Shown here in pieces: positions 16,416-25,473 of a stretch of 64,000 nt of DNA. How positions within the stretch are numbered: the first letter of the stretch is position 1; the number at the start of each line of letters is the position of its first letter. The DNA lies in assembly GCF_024722015.1 (NCBI RefSeq), contig NZ_JANQBD010000001.1:372001-436000 (forward strand), read 5' to 3'. The notes beneath the pieces were generated by a model that was not told where the DNA came from, searched no databases, and saw nothing but the letters and a program-made list of their open reading frames with translations. Position numbers and translations under genes: made by a program. Origin of the DNA: Paenibacillus radicis (ex Xue et al. 2023) (lineage in GTDB: Bacteria > Bacillota > Bacilli > Paenibacillales > NBRC-103111).

Positions 16416-18056
16416 TCAATTTTTTACGAATTCTGTCGGATTGGTTCCTGTATGCTTCTTAAACAAGGTTGTAAAATACGGTACATTTTTGTAGCCTACC
16501 CTTTCAGCCACCTCATAAATCATCCAACGGCCCTCCAGAATCATGCTCTTTGCTTTCTCCATTCGGACACGGGTCACATAGTTATTGAAGGTTTCACCGG
16601 TAGCCTGCCGAAAAATAGTACTTAAATAATTTCGCGATATATATACCTTTTCTGCCAATTCACTTAAGTGAAGATCCTCGGCATAATGCTCATGAATATG
16701 CTGAACCATGAAATCAACCGCCTGCTTATGCTTCAGCTTCTCGCTTTTTCCTGACAGCTTGCAAATAACGGATACCTTATCCAACAACCAAGCCTTCAGT
16801 TTATCAGGTACGGTCAGCTGTTGTACCTCCTCCTTCAATCGGGCGGTATCAAACAACTCTGCTACACGCACTCCTGCATCAAGAAGCGAATACGTCAGGA
16901 TTGCCCAGGTTTCCAGGCCCAGATTGCGAACATCTGTCTCCGTGATCCTTCCGGCCCCTTCCAGCTGCTGAAAGAACCGTTCGATAACTTCCTCAATCTG
17001 GGGCTCCTGCAGATGGCGGATTGCTTCCCCGAGCTGTTGATAAAATTGGACCGGACGCAGCTCCGTAGGCTGCAATAATACAGACTGATTGTCCGAAAGC
17101 TCCTGATCCTTTATCCATTCATACATGGGCAAGCCTGGGACTGGCGCATGCCGCTTGGCTGCAAGGGCTTGGAAGGCTTCTTCTGTCGAATCGGCAATCT
17201 CCTGCCAGCGCCCCTTCCAGCTGCCTATGCCGATTTCCAGCTGCACCTTCAAGTAATCCGCTACATGCTTCATCATACTTTCGCATAGCGAGCGTATTCG
17301 AAGCATTCCTGCATCCCTTTCAGCACGCGGCGCATGCAGCAATACAGCCATATGCTGACTATGCAGCTCGATCAATCTCGCATTCTTCCAGTCAGCGGAA
17401 ATAACCTCCTGCAATATATTGCCGACAGCAAATCGGAACAAATTGAAATCACTTGGTGATACCTCGGAAACTCGGACGGTCCGTAAAATCTCTACGGCAA
17501 TCACAAGGAAATCGGAAGCATCACCTCCACATGGAAGCAGGCCTTGGACAGAAGGAGGAAAAGGTTTAACCAGATTTACATTGCCCGTTACTACAGCTTT
17601 TACCCATTCCTGCTCGACAAACGGTTCATATTGCATCAGCTTCTGCTTTAACTGATGCTGCTCCAGCTTATGAACAGTCGCTCCCTCCAGTTGTGCTATC
17701 GCTTTTTCCAAAACGGACTTAATGGTCTGTACCGATATCGGCTTGGATAAATAGTCATCTACATTCAAACGCAATGCCTGCCTGGCATATTCAAAATCAG
17801 CGTAACCGCTTAAAATAATGATTTTCCCATCGTATCCGATTTTACGAAGCTCCTCCACCATATCCAAGCCATTCATAAGAGGCATATAAATATCCGTAAT
17901 TACTATATCGGGATTAACCGAACCTATAAGCTTCAAGCCTTGCTGTCCATCCATCGCTTCACCTGCATGCTCCGCCTCAAGCTCTTCCCATGGAATGATT
18001 TTGCGCATGCCTTGCAGTACGGCCCTATCATCATCAATGACGGCTATTTTCCACAT
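16416..18056 (-). CDS. Response regulator, YesN/AraC type (system 1)
   Basis: 546 residues. Receiver domain 1-120 with acidic DDD at 8-10, phospho-acceptor Asp55 (ITDIYMP) and Lys105 (LSKP). A long middle region precedes two AraC-type helix-turn-helix motifs in the last 100 residues (LHLSELAEKVYISRNYLS and IYEVAERVGYKNVPYFTTLF). It should activate the ABC importer genes when phosphorylated by the overlapping kinase. The ATG at 18056 has GGAGG 8 nt upstream and lies inside the kinase 3' end (23-nt overlap), so translation is coupled. Confidence 0.9.
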   Translation of the reverse strand: MWKIAVIDDDRAVLQGMRKIIPWEELEAEHAGEAMDGQQGLKLIGSVNPDIVITDIYMPLMNGLDMVEELRKIGYDGKIIILSGYADFEYARQALRLNVDDYLSKPISVQTIKSVLEKAIAQLEGATVHKLEQHQLKQKLMQYEPFVEQEWVKAVVTGNVNLVKPFPPSVQGLLPCGGDASDFLVIAVEILRTVRVSEVSPSDFNLFRFAVGNILQEVISADWKNARLIELHSQHMAVLLHAPRAERDAGMLRIRSLCESMMKHVADYLKVQLEIGIGSWKGRWQEIADSTEEAFQALAAKRHAPVPGLPMYEWIKDQELSDNQSVLLQPTELRPVQFYQQLGEAIRHLQEPQIEEVIERFFQQLEGAGRITETDVRNLGLETWAILTYSLLDAGVRVAELFDTARLKEEVQQLTVPDKLKAWLLDKVSVICKLSGKSEKLKHKQAVDFMVQHIHEHYAEDLHLSELAEKVYISRNYLSTIFRQATGETFNNYVTRVRMEKAKSMILEGRWMIYEVAERVGYKNVPYFTTLFKKHTGTNPTEFVKN

Positions 18057-19815
18057 GGTCATTTCCTCCATTATCGTCATGCTCCAGCCTTGGAATCCGC
18101 AGGGTTACCAGCGTCCCGCTGCCTCCATTGGCAGGCTCAATCGTAATACCGAACGGACTCCCGAAATACGCCTCGATCCGCTCCCGGACATTCCTAATAC
18201 CGTAACCGCCGGTTGCTCTGCGCGGCTGGCGATTCCAATCCGGCTTCAAACCAACTCCGTCATCCACAATTTGGATATAAAGTCCTTTGATATCCTGCTC
18301 AACGCTTATCCTAATGCAGCCATGCTCCCTGCGATGAAATCCGTGAACGACTGCATTTTCTACAAACGGCTGAAGCGTGAGCTTGGGGATATATAAGTTC
18401 TTCAAAGCTTCCTCCGCTATCGTAATGCTGTACATTAAACCATCCCCCCAGCGCAGCTGCTGGATTTGCAAGTAGCATTCCGTATGCTCCAGCTCCTGCT
18501 CCAGGGTGATCAGGCTCTCCCCGTTCGAAAGTCCTATCCGGAACATTCGGCCCATCAGCTCCAGCACATGGCTCATCCGTTCATGCCCTGCATCTATCGC
18601 CATCCAATTAAGCTGATCCAGCGTGTTGTACAGAAAATGCGGGTTAATCATGGCCTGCAATGCCTTTATTTCCGCTTTACGCTGTCTCTGATGCTCATGG
18701 TCCAGGCTGCGGTATAAATCCTCTATCCTCTCCATCAGCCTGCGGTAACCATTAAACATAGAGCCAAATTCATTGTTATAATCATCAGGCAGATTCACTT
18801 GCTTCAGCTCTATCGGAAATTTCCCCATGGCTTGCAGAAGCTGACGAATCGGTTTTGTAAAGCTGCGCGAGAGATACAATGTAAATAATACCGCTACCAA
18901 AACCGATGCAAGTCCAATCCAGAAAATCGTCATAGCCAGCTTAAAGCTGCCGGCAGCTATGACTTCCCAGGGAGTGACCTCCGTCATAATCCAGCCTTCA
19001 TTAAATGATTTGGCCCATACAATTAAATAATCCTCATACGCACCGCTTTCGCTGCGTTTTTTGTGCATGTACCCGGTTCCCGATTGAGCTACATTCAACA
19101 TCTCGGGCAGCTTGAGCTCTGTGTACAACGAATTATAAGTCCCCATAATCAGCCTGCCGCCGGAATCCAGCAAGTAGCGATGAGCCGTCTGCTTCTCACC
19201 AAGCATCATGGTATATAGTACCTTGGCTTTTACATTAAGCAGCACTACTCCTTGGTATTCCAATGTGCTGGAATAAATCTTTCGGGCGAATGTAACCACA
19301 TTCTGTGTACCCTGAGCCGTCTCGATGGATCGTTCGCCCAGCCAAGTGAAGTCGGATCTCTCTACCTGCAAGTACCAAGGCTCGGCAAGCAGGTCGCTAT
19401 GCTTCACGAAGCTGACATACTCCTTGGGATCGGAAAATGTAGGATGATTCACATAAATCGCCATCGACTGCAGGCTGGGGGTGCTGTTGATCAGCTCATT
19501 CATCACTTTTTGCAAATCGGTTTGTTCTTTTTGCTTCGTGTAGAAGTCGCTCACCGGAACATTCAAATAATGCTGCAGCTCGGTATTGCGTGAAATAACC
19601 AATGACAGCTGCTCCACAGTACGCATTTGCAGCATCATTTGCTTATTCAGCTCACTCATCAGCTCCTGCTGATATACGGACGTATTTTCCGCCAGCTCTT
19701 TAGAGGAAACGGAATAGCTTACCCAGCAAACAATGGCCAATAATAAAATAAAGAAACCGGTGAGGCTGCCCGACAAGATGTAGTCGATACGGTATTTCTT
19801 AATGGGGTTTTTCAG
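18034..19815 (-). CDS. Sensor histidine kinase, YesM type (system 1), probable CTG start
   Basis: 593 residues: N-terminal membrane helix, extracellular sensor of about 250 residues, second helix, HAMP, then a His_kinase domain (phospho-acceptor His393 in INPHFLYNTLD) and an ATPase domain (VENAVVHGF; GYGIRNVRERI). It probably senses an extracellular sugar or a loaded binding protein. No ATG, GTG or TTG follows the perfect AGGAGG (19825-19830). A CTG 9 nt after it gives LKNPIKKYRIDYIL, a typical YesM N-terminus, whereas the first canonical start (TTG 19776) has no ribosome site and would cut into the first helix. Confidence 0.85.
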   Translation of the reverse strand: MKNPIKKYRIDYILSGSLTGFFILLLAIVCWVSYSVSSKELAENTSVYQQELMSELNKQMMLQMRTVEQLSLVISRNTELQHYLNVPVSDFYTKQKEQTDLQKVMNELINSTPSLQSMAIYVNHPTFSDPKEYVSFVKHSDLLAEPWYLQVERSDFTWLGERSIETAQGTQNVVTFARKIYSSTLEYQGVVLLNVKAKVLYTMMLGEKQTAHRYLLDSGGRLIMGTYNSLYTELKLPEMLNVAQSGTGYMHKKRSESGAYEDYLIVWAKSFNEGWIMTEVTPWEVIAAGSFKLAMTIFWIGLASVLVAVLFTLYLSRSFTKPIRQLLQAMGKFPIELKQVNLPDDYNNEFGSMFNGYRRLMERIEDLYRSLDHEHQRQRKAEIKALQAMINPHFLYNTLDQLNWMAIDAGHERMSHVLELMGRMFRIGLSNGESLITLEQELEHTECYLQIQQLRWGDGLMYSITIAEEALKNLYIPKLTLQPFVENAVVHGFHRREHGCIRISVEQDIKGLYIQIVDDGVGLKPDWNRQPRRATGGYGIRNVRERIEAYFGSPFGITIEPANGGSGTLVTLRIPRLEHDDNGGNDHVENSRH

Positions 19816-19836
19816 AAGCGGGCTCCTCCTTGAGAC

Positions 19837-19877
19837 AAAAAGCCGCGTTGTCAGGACTCACCCTCCACGCAGCTTTT
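19837..19877 (-). terminator. Terminator between the permease genes and the kinase
   Basis: AAAAGCtGCGT / ACGCgGCTTTT arms and a T5 tail on the minus strand. It sits only a few bases before the kinase ribosome site. Readthrough here would tie kinase expression to the permeases, so it may act as an attenuator. Confidence 0.65.
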
Positions 19878-19896
19878 GCCCTATAATTCTCTTAGT

Positions 19897-20733
19897 TTAG
19901 CCCTTTAGACCTGTCGTGGCAATCCCCTCAACGAAATGCCGCTGTGCTACAAAAAAGACAAGAATTTGTGGGGATATCGATAATAGGGACATCGCCAACA
20001 GTTGACCCCAAGCCGTTGCCGACTGTGTATCTACGAACATACGAAGCGCAAGCGGAATCGTATACTTATCCACCGAGTTAAGGTAAATTAAGGGACCAAA
20101 GTAGTCCTCCCAGCCGTACAGGAAAGAGAATATCATCACTGTGACTAAAGCAGGCTTCGTAAGAGGCATAATGATTCTCCAGTAAATCCCGAACCAGCTG
20201 CAGCCATCCATTTTGGCCGACTCGTCCAGCTCTCTTGGAAGCCCGCGGATAAATTGCACCAGCAGGAAAATAAAGAAGGCATTGCCCATAGCGCTTGGCA
20301 CAATGAATGGCAAGTAGGTGTTCACCCAGTTAAAGGAATGAAACATCGAATATTGGGGGATCAAGGTGACTTGTCCCGGCAGCATGATCGTTAGCAGCAG
20401 CAGCGAAAACCACAGCTTTTTATAGGGGAATTCCAGACGTCCGAAGCCAAACGCAACAAGGCTGCTGGAAAGAACCGTGAGCAACGTTGTAGTAATATTC
20501 AGCTTGAAGCTGTTCAAGTAAAAATAGGTGAAGGTATACTTCGGAAGCGCATTCCAGCCCAGCGTATAGTTTTCCCACATCCATACCGAAGGAAATAAGG
20601 TCGGCAGTGCAAGCTCGGGATTCGATTTAAAAGAGGCTCCAATCCACCATATAACCGGATAAACCATGAGTAAGCTGAGCGCCAATAAAATCAAATGTGT
20701 CCACAATCGACTGCTTCGATTACTTAATCTCAT
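19897..20733 (-). CDS. Sugar ABC permease, MalG type (importer 1)
   Basis: 278 residues with six predicted membrane helices. The EAA loop is ELDESAKMDGCSWFGIYWRI-like near residue 180, where the ATPase docks. It forms the membrane pore with the MalF-type partner, whose gene ends in a 4-nt ATGA-type overlap with this start. No ATPase is encoded nearby. As in other Bacillales carbohydrate importers, a shared MsmX-type ATPase elsewhere is expected. Confidence 0.9.
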   Translation of the reverse strand: MRLSNRSSRLWTHLILLALSLLMVYPVIWWIGASFKSNPELALPTLFPSVWMWENYTLGWNALPKYTFTYFYLNSFKLNITTTLLTVLSSSLVAFGFGRLEFPYKKLWFSLLLLTIMLPGQVTLIPQYSMFHSFNWVNTYLPFIVPSAMGNAFFIFLLVQFIRGLPRELDESAKMDGCSWFGIYWRIIMPLTKPALVTVMIFSFLYGWEDYFGPLIYLNSVDKYTIPLALRMFVDTQSATAWGQLLAMSLLSISPQILVFFVAQRHFVEGIATTGLKG

Positions 20734-21689
20734 TTCTTATCACCTGCCTCAGTCTCATAAAATACCCAATATTTCGAAGCGATAAAGTTTATAGAGGTTG
20801 CTATACCGATAATGATTAGCAGCACCCAAGCTAATGCTGAAGCGTAGCCCATGTGGAATGAGGTGAATGCTTTCTGGTATAAATAAAGTGCATACACTTC
20901 CGTTGAGTTGAGCGGTCCTCCGTTGGTAATAATGAAAGCAGAGGTAAACATTTGAAAAGCTTGAATAACTCCCATAATAACATTGAACAAAATGACAGGA
21001 GACAGCATAGGAAGTGTGATATTAAAAAACTGCCTTAGCTTGGACGCGCCATCCACGGAAGAAGCTTCATACAGCTCATTGGGAATTTGCTTCAGCCCTG
21101 CCAGGAAAATAATCATCGCCGAACCGAACTGCCAGCAGCGCAGCAGGATAAGCGTGCCCAATGAGGTTTCGGGAGTTCCAATCCAGTTTTTCGCGTCAAT
21201 GCCGAACAAAGGAACAATGTGATTGACAAAACCATCGATGCCAAAAATATTTTTCCAAAGAATGGCAACCGCGATACTTCCGCCAATAAGAGAAGGAAGA
21301 TATATAAACGTACGGTAGAAGGATATGCCGCGAATTTTACGATTCATCAGCATCGCCACCATGAGGGCTACAAACAGCTTGGCCGGAACAGAAAACAGAA
21401 CATAAGCAAAGGTCACTTTAAGCGAGTTGTAAAAGAACCGATCCTTCGACATTTCCTTATAATTGTCCAAGCCGATCCATTTGGCAGGCTCCAAGAGCGA
21501 AAAGTCTGTGAATGAGTAGTACAATGATTGCAGCATGGGCCATAAAGTGAGAAATAAAAAACCGATCAGCCATGGGGAAATGAATAAATATCCGGCTAAG
21601 GCTGCCTGGTTGTGATTTTTCAGCTTGGTTTTACTAGCGGTATGAGGACGGCTTGCTGCCGCCGCGGTATCTCGGCTTAGGGCACTCAT
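20730..21689 (-). CDS. Sugar ABC permease, MalF type (importer 1)
   Basis: 319 residues with six membrane helices after a basic, Ala/Thr-rich N-terminus. The EAA loop is NELYEASSVDGASKLRQFF near residue 225. It pairs with the MalG-type permease downstream. The ATG at 21689 (MSALSRD) follows an AGGTGGG site; the GTG at 21701 overlaps that site. It is first in the order permease, permease, kinase, regulator, binding protein. Confidence 0.88.
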   Translation of the reverse strand: MSALSRDTAAAASRPHTASKTKLKNHNQAALAGYLFISPWLIGFLFLTLWPMLQSLYYSFTDFSLLEPAKWIGLDNYKEMSKDRFFYNSLKVTFAYVLFSVPAKLFVALMVAMLMNRKIRGISFYRTFIYLPSLIGGSIAVAILWKNIFGIDGFVNHIVPLFGIDAKNWIGTPETSLGTLILLRCWQFGSAMIIFLAGLKQIPNELYEASSVDGASKLRQFFNITLPMLSPVILFNVIMGVIQAFQMFTSAFIITNGGPLNSTEVYALYLYQKAFTSFHMGYASALAWVLLIIIGIATSINFIASKYWVFYETEAGDKK

Positions 21690-21956
21690 TGTTTGACCCA
21701 CCTCTATTCTATATTTTGTTGGAGCACTTGTTTGTTACTTTCAGTATAGAGGGGACTCGTACATGCTTGTAGCAGAGAGATGAACAATTTCTTTCAATAT
21801 TTTACGAAAAAAGTTGTATTGCGCGTGGGGACCGACCGCCATGCAACGCCGCAACGCGCGCCCGGGTCGAGACCATGCGTAATTTGAAGCTATTTGTCAC
21901 TTTTGGTAGACTATTGCGTATTTACTCCTAAGAAAATAAAAGTGAGGGTGATTGCG

Positions 21957-22385
21957 ATGAATGAGATAGGAGCATGGTTTTCAGTTATGGTGGCTGGTAT
22001 TTTGGAGCTGTGGGTTGCTATTCCACTAGGTTTCACCCTGAAGCTGCCACCCGTCTTAACCGCAATTTGGAGTGCTGTCGGCTCGATCGCCGCAGCGGCG
22101 ATTATAATCTTCTTCGGTAAATCCATCCGCAGCTGGTTGGTGCGCCGGTTTCAGCAAAAAAACGAGCGCAAAGAAACTACCATGTCCCGTATCTGGAGAA
22201 AGTACGGTATTATCGGCCTTGGCTTCTTATCACCGCTTATTACCGGGGCGCCTCTCGGGGCAGCAATTGGGGTTTCATTCGGGGCAAAGCCAGGTAAACT
22301 AATGTTATGGATGACAATTGGCATTGCCTTTTGGAGTGCTGTACTTACCGCAGCGGCAGCTTTTGGGATTATGACTCTAACTTAA
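21957..22385 (+). CDS. Putative small multidrug export family protein
   Basis: 142 residues with four hydrophobic stretches. The ELWVAIPLG start and the GLGFLSPLITGAPLGAAIG stretch resemble the family annotated as small multidrug export proteins (Pfam Sm_multidrug_ex). Evidence for actual drug export in that family is thin. A cytoplasmic basic loop (RRFQQKNERKE) lies in the middle. The ATG at 21957 is preferred, with GAGGGTG upstream. Monocistronic. Confidence 0.6.
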   Translation: MNEIGAWFSVMVAGILELWVAIPLGFTLKLPPVLTAIWSAVGSIAAAAIIIFFGKSIRSWLVRRFQQKNERKETTMSRIWRKYGIIGLGFLSPLITGAPLGAAIGVSFGAKPGKLMLWMTIGIAFWSAVLTAAAAFGIMTLT

Positions 22386-22388
22386 TTA

Positions 22389-22521
22389 GAGACTGTCCCA
22401 AAAGTCGTTTCCGGATTTTCGAACCCCCACTCTAATGGGAATTTTCCTACAAAAAGACGCTTCCATCCCCACTTACACAGTGGTTTTGGAGGCGTCTTTG
22501 TACATAGTTTGGGACTGACTC
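22389..22521. mobile_element. 133-bp MITE-like element with terminal inverted repeats
   Basis: The ends GAGACTGTCCCAAA (22389-22402) and TTTGGGACTGACTC (22508-22521) form 14-bp inverted repeats with 12 matches. Inside is a hairpin with AAAGACGC / GCGTCTTT arms (22455-22499) that can act as the terminator of the preceding gene. There is no coding capacity. A target-site duplication is not evident, so the exact borders are uncertain. The terminal motif resembles ends of transposase-bearing elements, from memory only. Confidence 0.45.
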
Positions 22522-22530
22522 ATTCACTGA

Positions 22531-23120
22531 CAACCTTTGATATGCTCCCTATACGGTAGACGGGGTGAAATAATAAACCTGTTTTCCGTGTGGGACAGCC
22601 CCTTTGCTCCAATATCGGTATCGGCACTTGCCCATAGTAAACAGGAGTGCCATGGCGGTCCCCCTGGATTAACGGGAAATCCTCATGCTAATTATAGGCT
22701 ACGAGAAGGAATTAGTTAAATAACAGGAAATCATCCAGTTAATTCCATGCTTTTCGGTGATTTTTCTCCAAAAGTGGTTATTTAGCAGGAGCATTTCCAG
22801 TTAAATCCTTTATCGACGTTGAAATGGAGGAATTAGCTCCGGAAATTCCAGTTAACCATTCTCAACCGCCTCATCAATCACGGGTCTCGGTCTTGGACTC
22901 TATAATACCGAGAGTTACCGGCCGGATACGAAGACTTTTGAGGGAGAAGCGAGTTTTGAAAGTTGCATAAAGTTAAATCGCTCAACCAAAACGCTATAAG
23001 AAAAGCTTCTGATCGAAGCCTTTTCGAGGAAGATACATTCGTGTCTTAGCGGTGGCTTTTCTTGCAATGTTAGAAAGCTGAACCTCCGGTTCAAACCTAT
23101 ACTTTCTGGCGCGTAATATA
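22531..23120. other. Gene-free repeat- and hairpin-rich region
   Basis: No supported ORF. It holds a GTGTGGGACAGCCCC remnant near 22590-22605, a three-unit degenerate repeat (22714-22857), a TATAAT near 22900 inside a CTCGGT/ACCGAG inverted repeat, and three small hairpins between 23002 and 23097 (GCTTC-TGATC-GAAGC, AAGATAC-ATTC-GTGTCTT, TGAACC-TCC-GGTTCA). Confidence 0.4.
22714..22857. repeat. Three degenerate copies of a TTAGC...TTCCAGTTAA unit
   Basis: Units at about 22716-22746, 22780-22808 and 22831-22857 each run roughly TTAGC-GGA-N-TTTCCAGTTAA-TCC with variation. Two more copies, one inverted, lie at 52455-52482 and 52518-52541. None is within a gene. Confidence 0.5.
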
Positions 23121-23123
23121 ATC

Positions 23124-23173
23124 AAAAAAGACACCCAGAAAAACTGACGACAACTCAGCTTTCCGGGTGTCTT
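23124..23173 (-). terminator. Terminator after the flippase gene
   Basis: AAGACACCC / GGGTGTCTT outer stem and CTGA/TCAG inner stem, with a T6 run on the minus strand, 18 nt past the stop codon. Confidence 0.85.
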
Positions 23174-23190
23174 GTTAATTTAAATAACCG

Positions 23191-24903
23191 TTAGTTGCTT
23201 CCGCTTTCCTTGTTGCTCTTGAGCAGTCTCGGAGCTACCTTCCCGATTATACGTTGAATAGGACGAGGCAATTGCTGCAAATCAGCTACACTTAAAGTTC
23301 GGGTAATCATTAGCAGAAGCGGATATAATCCTCCCACTACCGCGGAAATAATGACAGCTTGTATAAAAGCATCCCCGCGAAGGCTTCCGAAGGGTACCAC
23401 ATACGAACTGGTCAATCTATCCAGCAATACTCCTGCAATCACCATGACCACAGTTGTAATGCCCATCCCCACCCATCTGCGGCTGCCCAGAACCCGGAAC
23501 GGCACCTCCTTGCGAAGCACCTGAAGATTCATAATCGTCATAAGGACGAAACATAAGCATGTAGCAGCAATGATTCCATAAATACCGAACCATGGAGCTA
23601 ATACATAGCTGCCAACCAGCTTCAGCACGATACCTGCAGCTACACTCAGCATTAGGACACGCATTTTACCCATGCCCATTAGCACAGCGCCTGATGTCTG
23701 CATCACAATCTGGAAGATGGTGCTTACCGTCAGAAACACAATAATTGGAGCTGCATACGCATCAACAATAGCCGATCCTTTATCATTTCCGAAAATAAAG
23801 TCATTGATTGGACCTGCGGCCAAGCATATGATAAGCACCGCGGGCAGCCCTGTAAGAATAGATAACTGCAGCACCTTACCCGTCTGCTGAGACACCTGCT
23901 TCATGTCTTTCTGCGAATAGGCTGAGGAAATAATCGGCACCACGGACTGACTTAGCGCTACAGCCAATATAATCGGTATTCCGGCAAGCGACTGTGCCCG
24001 CCCAAGCAAAATTCCTAATATTTCCTTCGCCTGCACTTCTCCAACCTGATCCTTCAGCAGAAGCGTGACAATGGAGGAGTCGATTGTATAAATCAACGTT
24101 ACCGTCAACGAAAAAATAACGATAGGAATCGATATCTTAAATAGCTGCGCATAGATTATCTTGAAAGACAGCGTGCTTCTTCGAACACCTTCTCGTGATG
24201 CCTCGTTCGGATCGGCCGCCAAGCTTCCCTTGCTATCGGCCGAAGAAGGCAGCAGCCCTTCGGCACGATCGCTGCGGCGAAGCTTAATCGCATAGTAAAG
24301 CATAACAGCAGCTGCAGCCACACTTCCGATGACGCCACCGAAGGAAGCGCCAGCAATGGCCCAGTCCATGCTGTGGGCCAACAATACATAGGCTAGTCCA
24401 ACAGAAGTGACGACGCGGAAAAGCTGTTCAATGATCTGCGACAAGCCATTGGGCATCATCATTCGGCGACCCTGGAAATAGCCGCGCATAATCGCAATCA
24501 TTGGAAACAGCAGCAGCGCGGGAGCCAAAGCACGAATCGGCAGCGATGCCTGCGGGTTGATGATGCTGTTCGAGTAGTAAGGAGCAATGATGAATAGAAA
24601 CAATGTCATTACCAAACCTGCAGCGGCGGCAAATAATAGCGCCGCACGATAGATGCGGTTCGCTTCCGCATGCAGTCCAAGCGTCGTTCGCTCCGAGATC
24701 ATTTTGCTAAGCGCGCTCGGAATACCCGCTGTCGCCACCACCAGCAGCATCGAATAAATATTAAATGCAGTCCCATAAGCTGCCATTCCTATATCGCCTA
24801 ACAAAATAACGAGCGGAACACGCTGCACTACACCCAATGCCCGTGCAACCAGAGCAGCCATTGCCAAAATAAATGTGCCTTTTACTAACGAATCCTTAGC
24901 CAA
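23191..24903 (-). CDS. Polysaccharide/lipid II flippase-like protein (YtgP/SpoVB family)
   Basis: 570 residues with about 14 membrane helices, of the MOP exporter superfamily. The N-terminus (SLVKGTFILAMAALVARALGV) and length match the YtgP/SpoVB/YkvU group of Bacillales. YtgP has been linked to lipid II flipping alongside Amj in B. subtilis, and SpoVB to spore cortex. A cytoplasmic loop of about 45 residues near 205-250 is unusually charged. A TTG start is used, with an AAGGA site upstream. Followed downstream by its own terminator. DUF456 and HAD genes precede it closely, so an operon is possible. Confidence 0.8.
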   Translation of the reverse strand: MAKDSLVKGTFILAMAALVARALGVVQRVPLVILLGDIGMAAYGTAFNIYSMLLVVATAGIPSALSKMISERTTLGLHAEANRIYRAALLFAAAAGLVMTLFLFIIAPYYSNSIINPQASLPIRALAPALLLFPMIAIMRGYFQGRRMMMPNGLSQIIEQLFRVVTSVGLAYVLLAHSMDWAIAGASFGGVIGSVAAAAVMLYYAIKLRRSDRAEGLLPSSADSKGSLAADPNEASREGVRRSTLSFKIIYAQLFKISIPIVIFSLTVTLIYTIDSSIVTLLLKDQVGEVQAKEILGILLGRAQSLAGIPIILAVALSQSVVPIISSAYSQKDMKQVSQQTGKVLQLSILTGLPAVLIICLAAGPINDFIFGNDKGSAIVDAYAAPIIVFLTVSTIFQIVMQTSGAVLMGMGKMRVLMLSVAAGIVLKLVGSYVLAPWFGIYGIIAATCLCFVLMTIMNLQVLRKEVPFRVLGSRRWVGMGITTVVMVIAGVLLDRLTSSYVVPFGSLRGDAFIQAVIISAVVGGLYPLLLMITRTLSVADLQQLPRPIQRIIGKVAPRLLKSNKESGSN

Positions 24904-24927
24904 AACGTTTCCTTCTCCCTGCCGTGG

Positions 24928-25413
24928 TTAGTTCAGAAAAACCCAAACAAAAAACAAAATGATCATCAGCGTCTGAAGCAGCAATTTTACGACCACACCT
25001 GAGAAAAAGCCGACTAATGCGCCTACGCCTGCCCGCATAGCTTGTCTCCACTCCGTGCCTATAATGAGCTCACCAATCACTGCGCCGAGAAAAGGTCCAA
25101 TCAACAATCCGGCAACCGGAATAACGAAGGGACCCAGAATCAGGCCGATTGTACTGCCGATAACTGAGGCTTTAGTGCCGCCGAACTTTTTTACCCCCAT
25201 TGCACTTACCGCATAATCGGCGATCAGAAGGACGACTAAAATCGTTGTTTGTATCAACCAAAACCAAACTCCGAAGGGTTCGAACCCAATCATCCAGCCA
25301 TAGACAAAATAGGCGGCATAAATGGCAACAGCCCCAGGAAGCACAGGATAGACAGCACCCACCATCCCGATTATAAACAGAACGATCACTATGATCCATG
25401 CAGCTATTATCAT
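24928..25413 (-). CDS. DUF456 family membrane protein
   Basis: 161 residues with four or five membrane helices and the DUF456 glycine-rich pattern (VYPVLPGAVAIYAAYFVYGW early; GGTKASVIGSTIGLILGPF; GALVGFFSGVVVKLLLQ late). The function is unknown. The ATG at 25413 is chosen. The longer frame starts at a TTG inside a hairpin-RBS element and has no ribosome site. It lies 24 nt before the flippase gene on the same strand. Confidence 0.78.
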   Translation of the reverse strand: MIIAAWIIVIVLFIIGMVGAVYPVLPGAVAIYAAYFVYGWMIGFEPFGVWFWLIQTTILVVLLIADYAVSAMGVKKFGGTKASVIGSTIGLILGPFVIPVAGLLIGPFLGAVIGELIIGTEWRQAMRAGVGALVGFFSGVVVKLLLQTLMIILFFVWVFLN

Positions 25414-25435
25414 GGCTTTCCCACTTTCAAAATTA

Positions 25436-25452
25436 GTTTTGCTTTGCAAAAC
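25436..25452 (-). repeat. Hairpin near the DUF456 start (element copy E)
   Basis: GTTTTGC-AAA-GCAAAAC, 22 nt before the ATG. The stem is identical to the copies at ctaB and urtC, but the AGGAGG part is degenerate here (GAAAGTGGG). Confidence 0.6.
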
Positions 25453-25473
25453 TGTTGCTTCCCAAGGATTAGC

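Noticed and set aside
22537..22719. 60-codon ORF in the repeat-rich gap
   Set aside because: Spans a repeat remnant, lacks a ribosome site and any family likeness.
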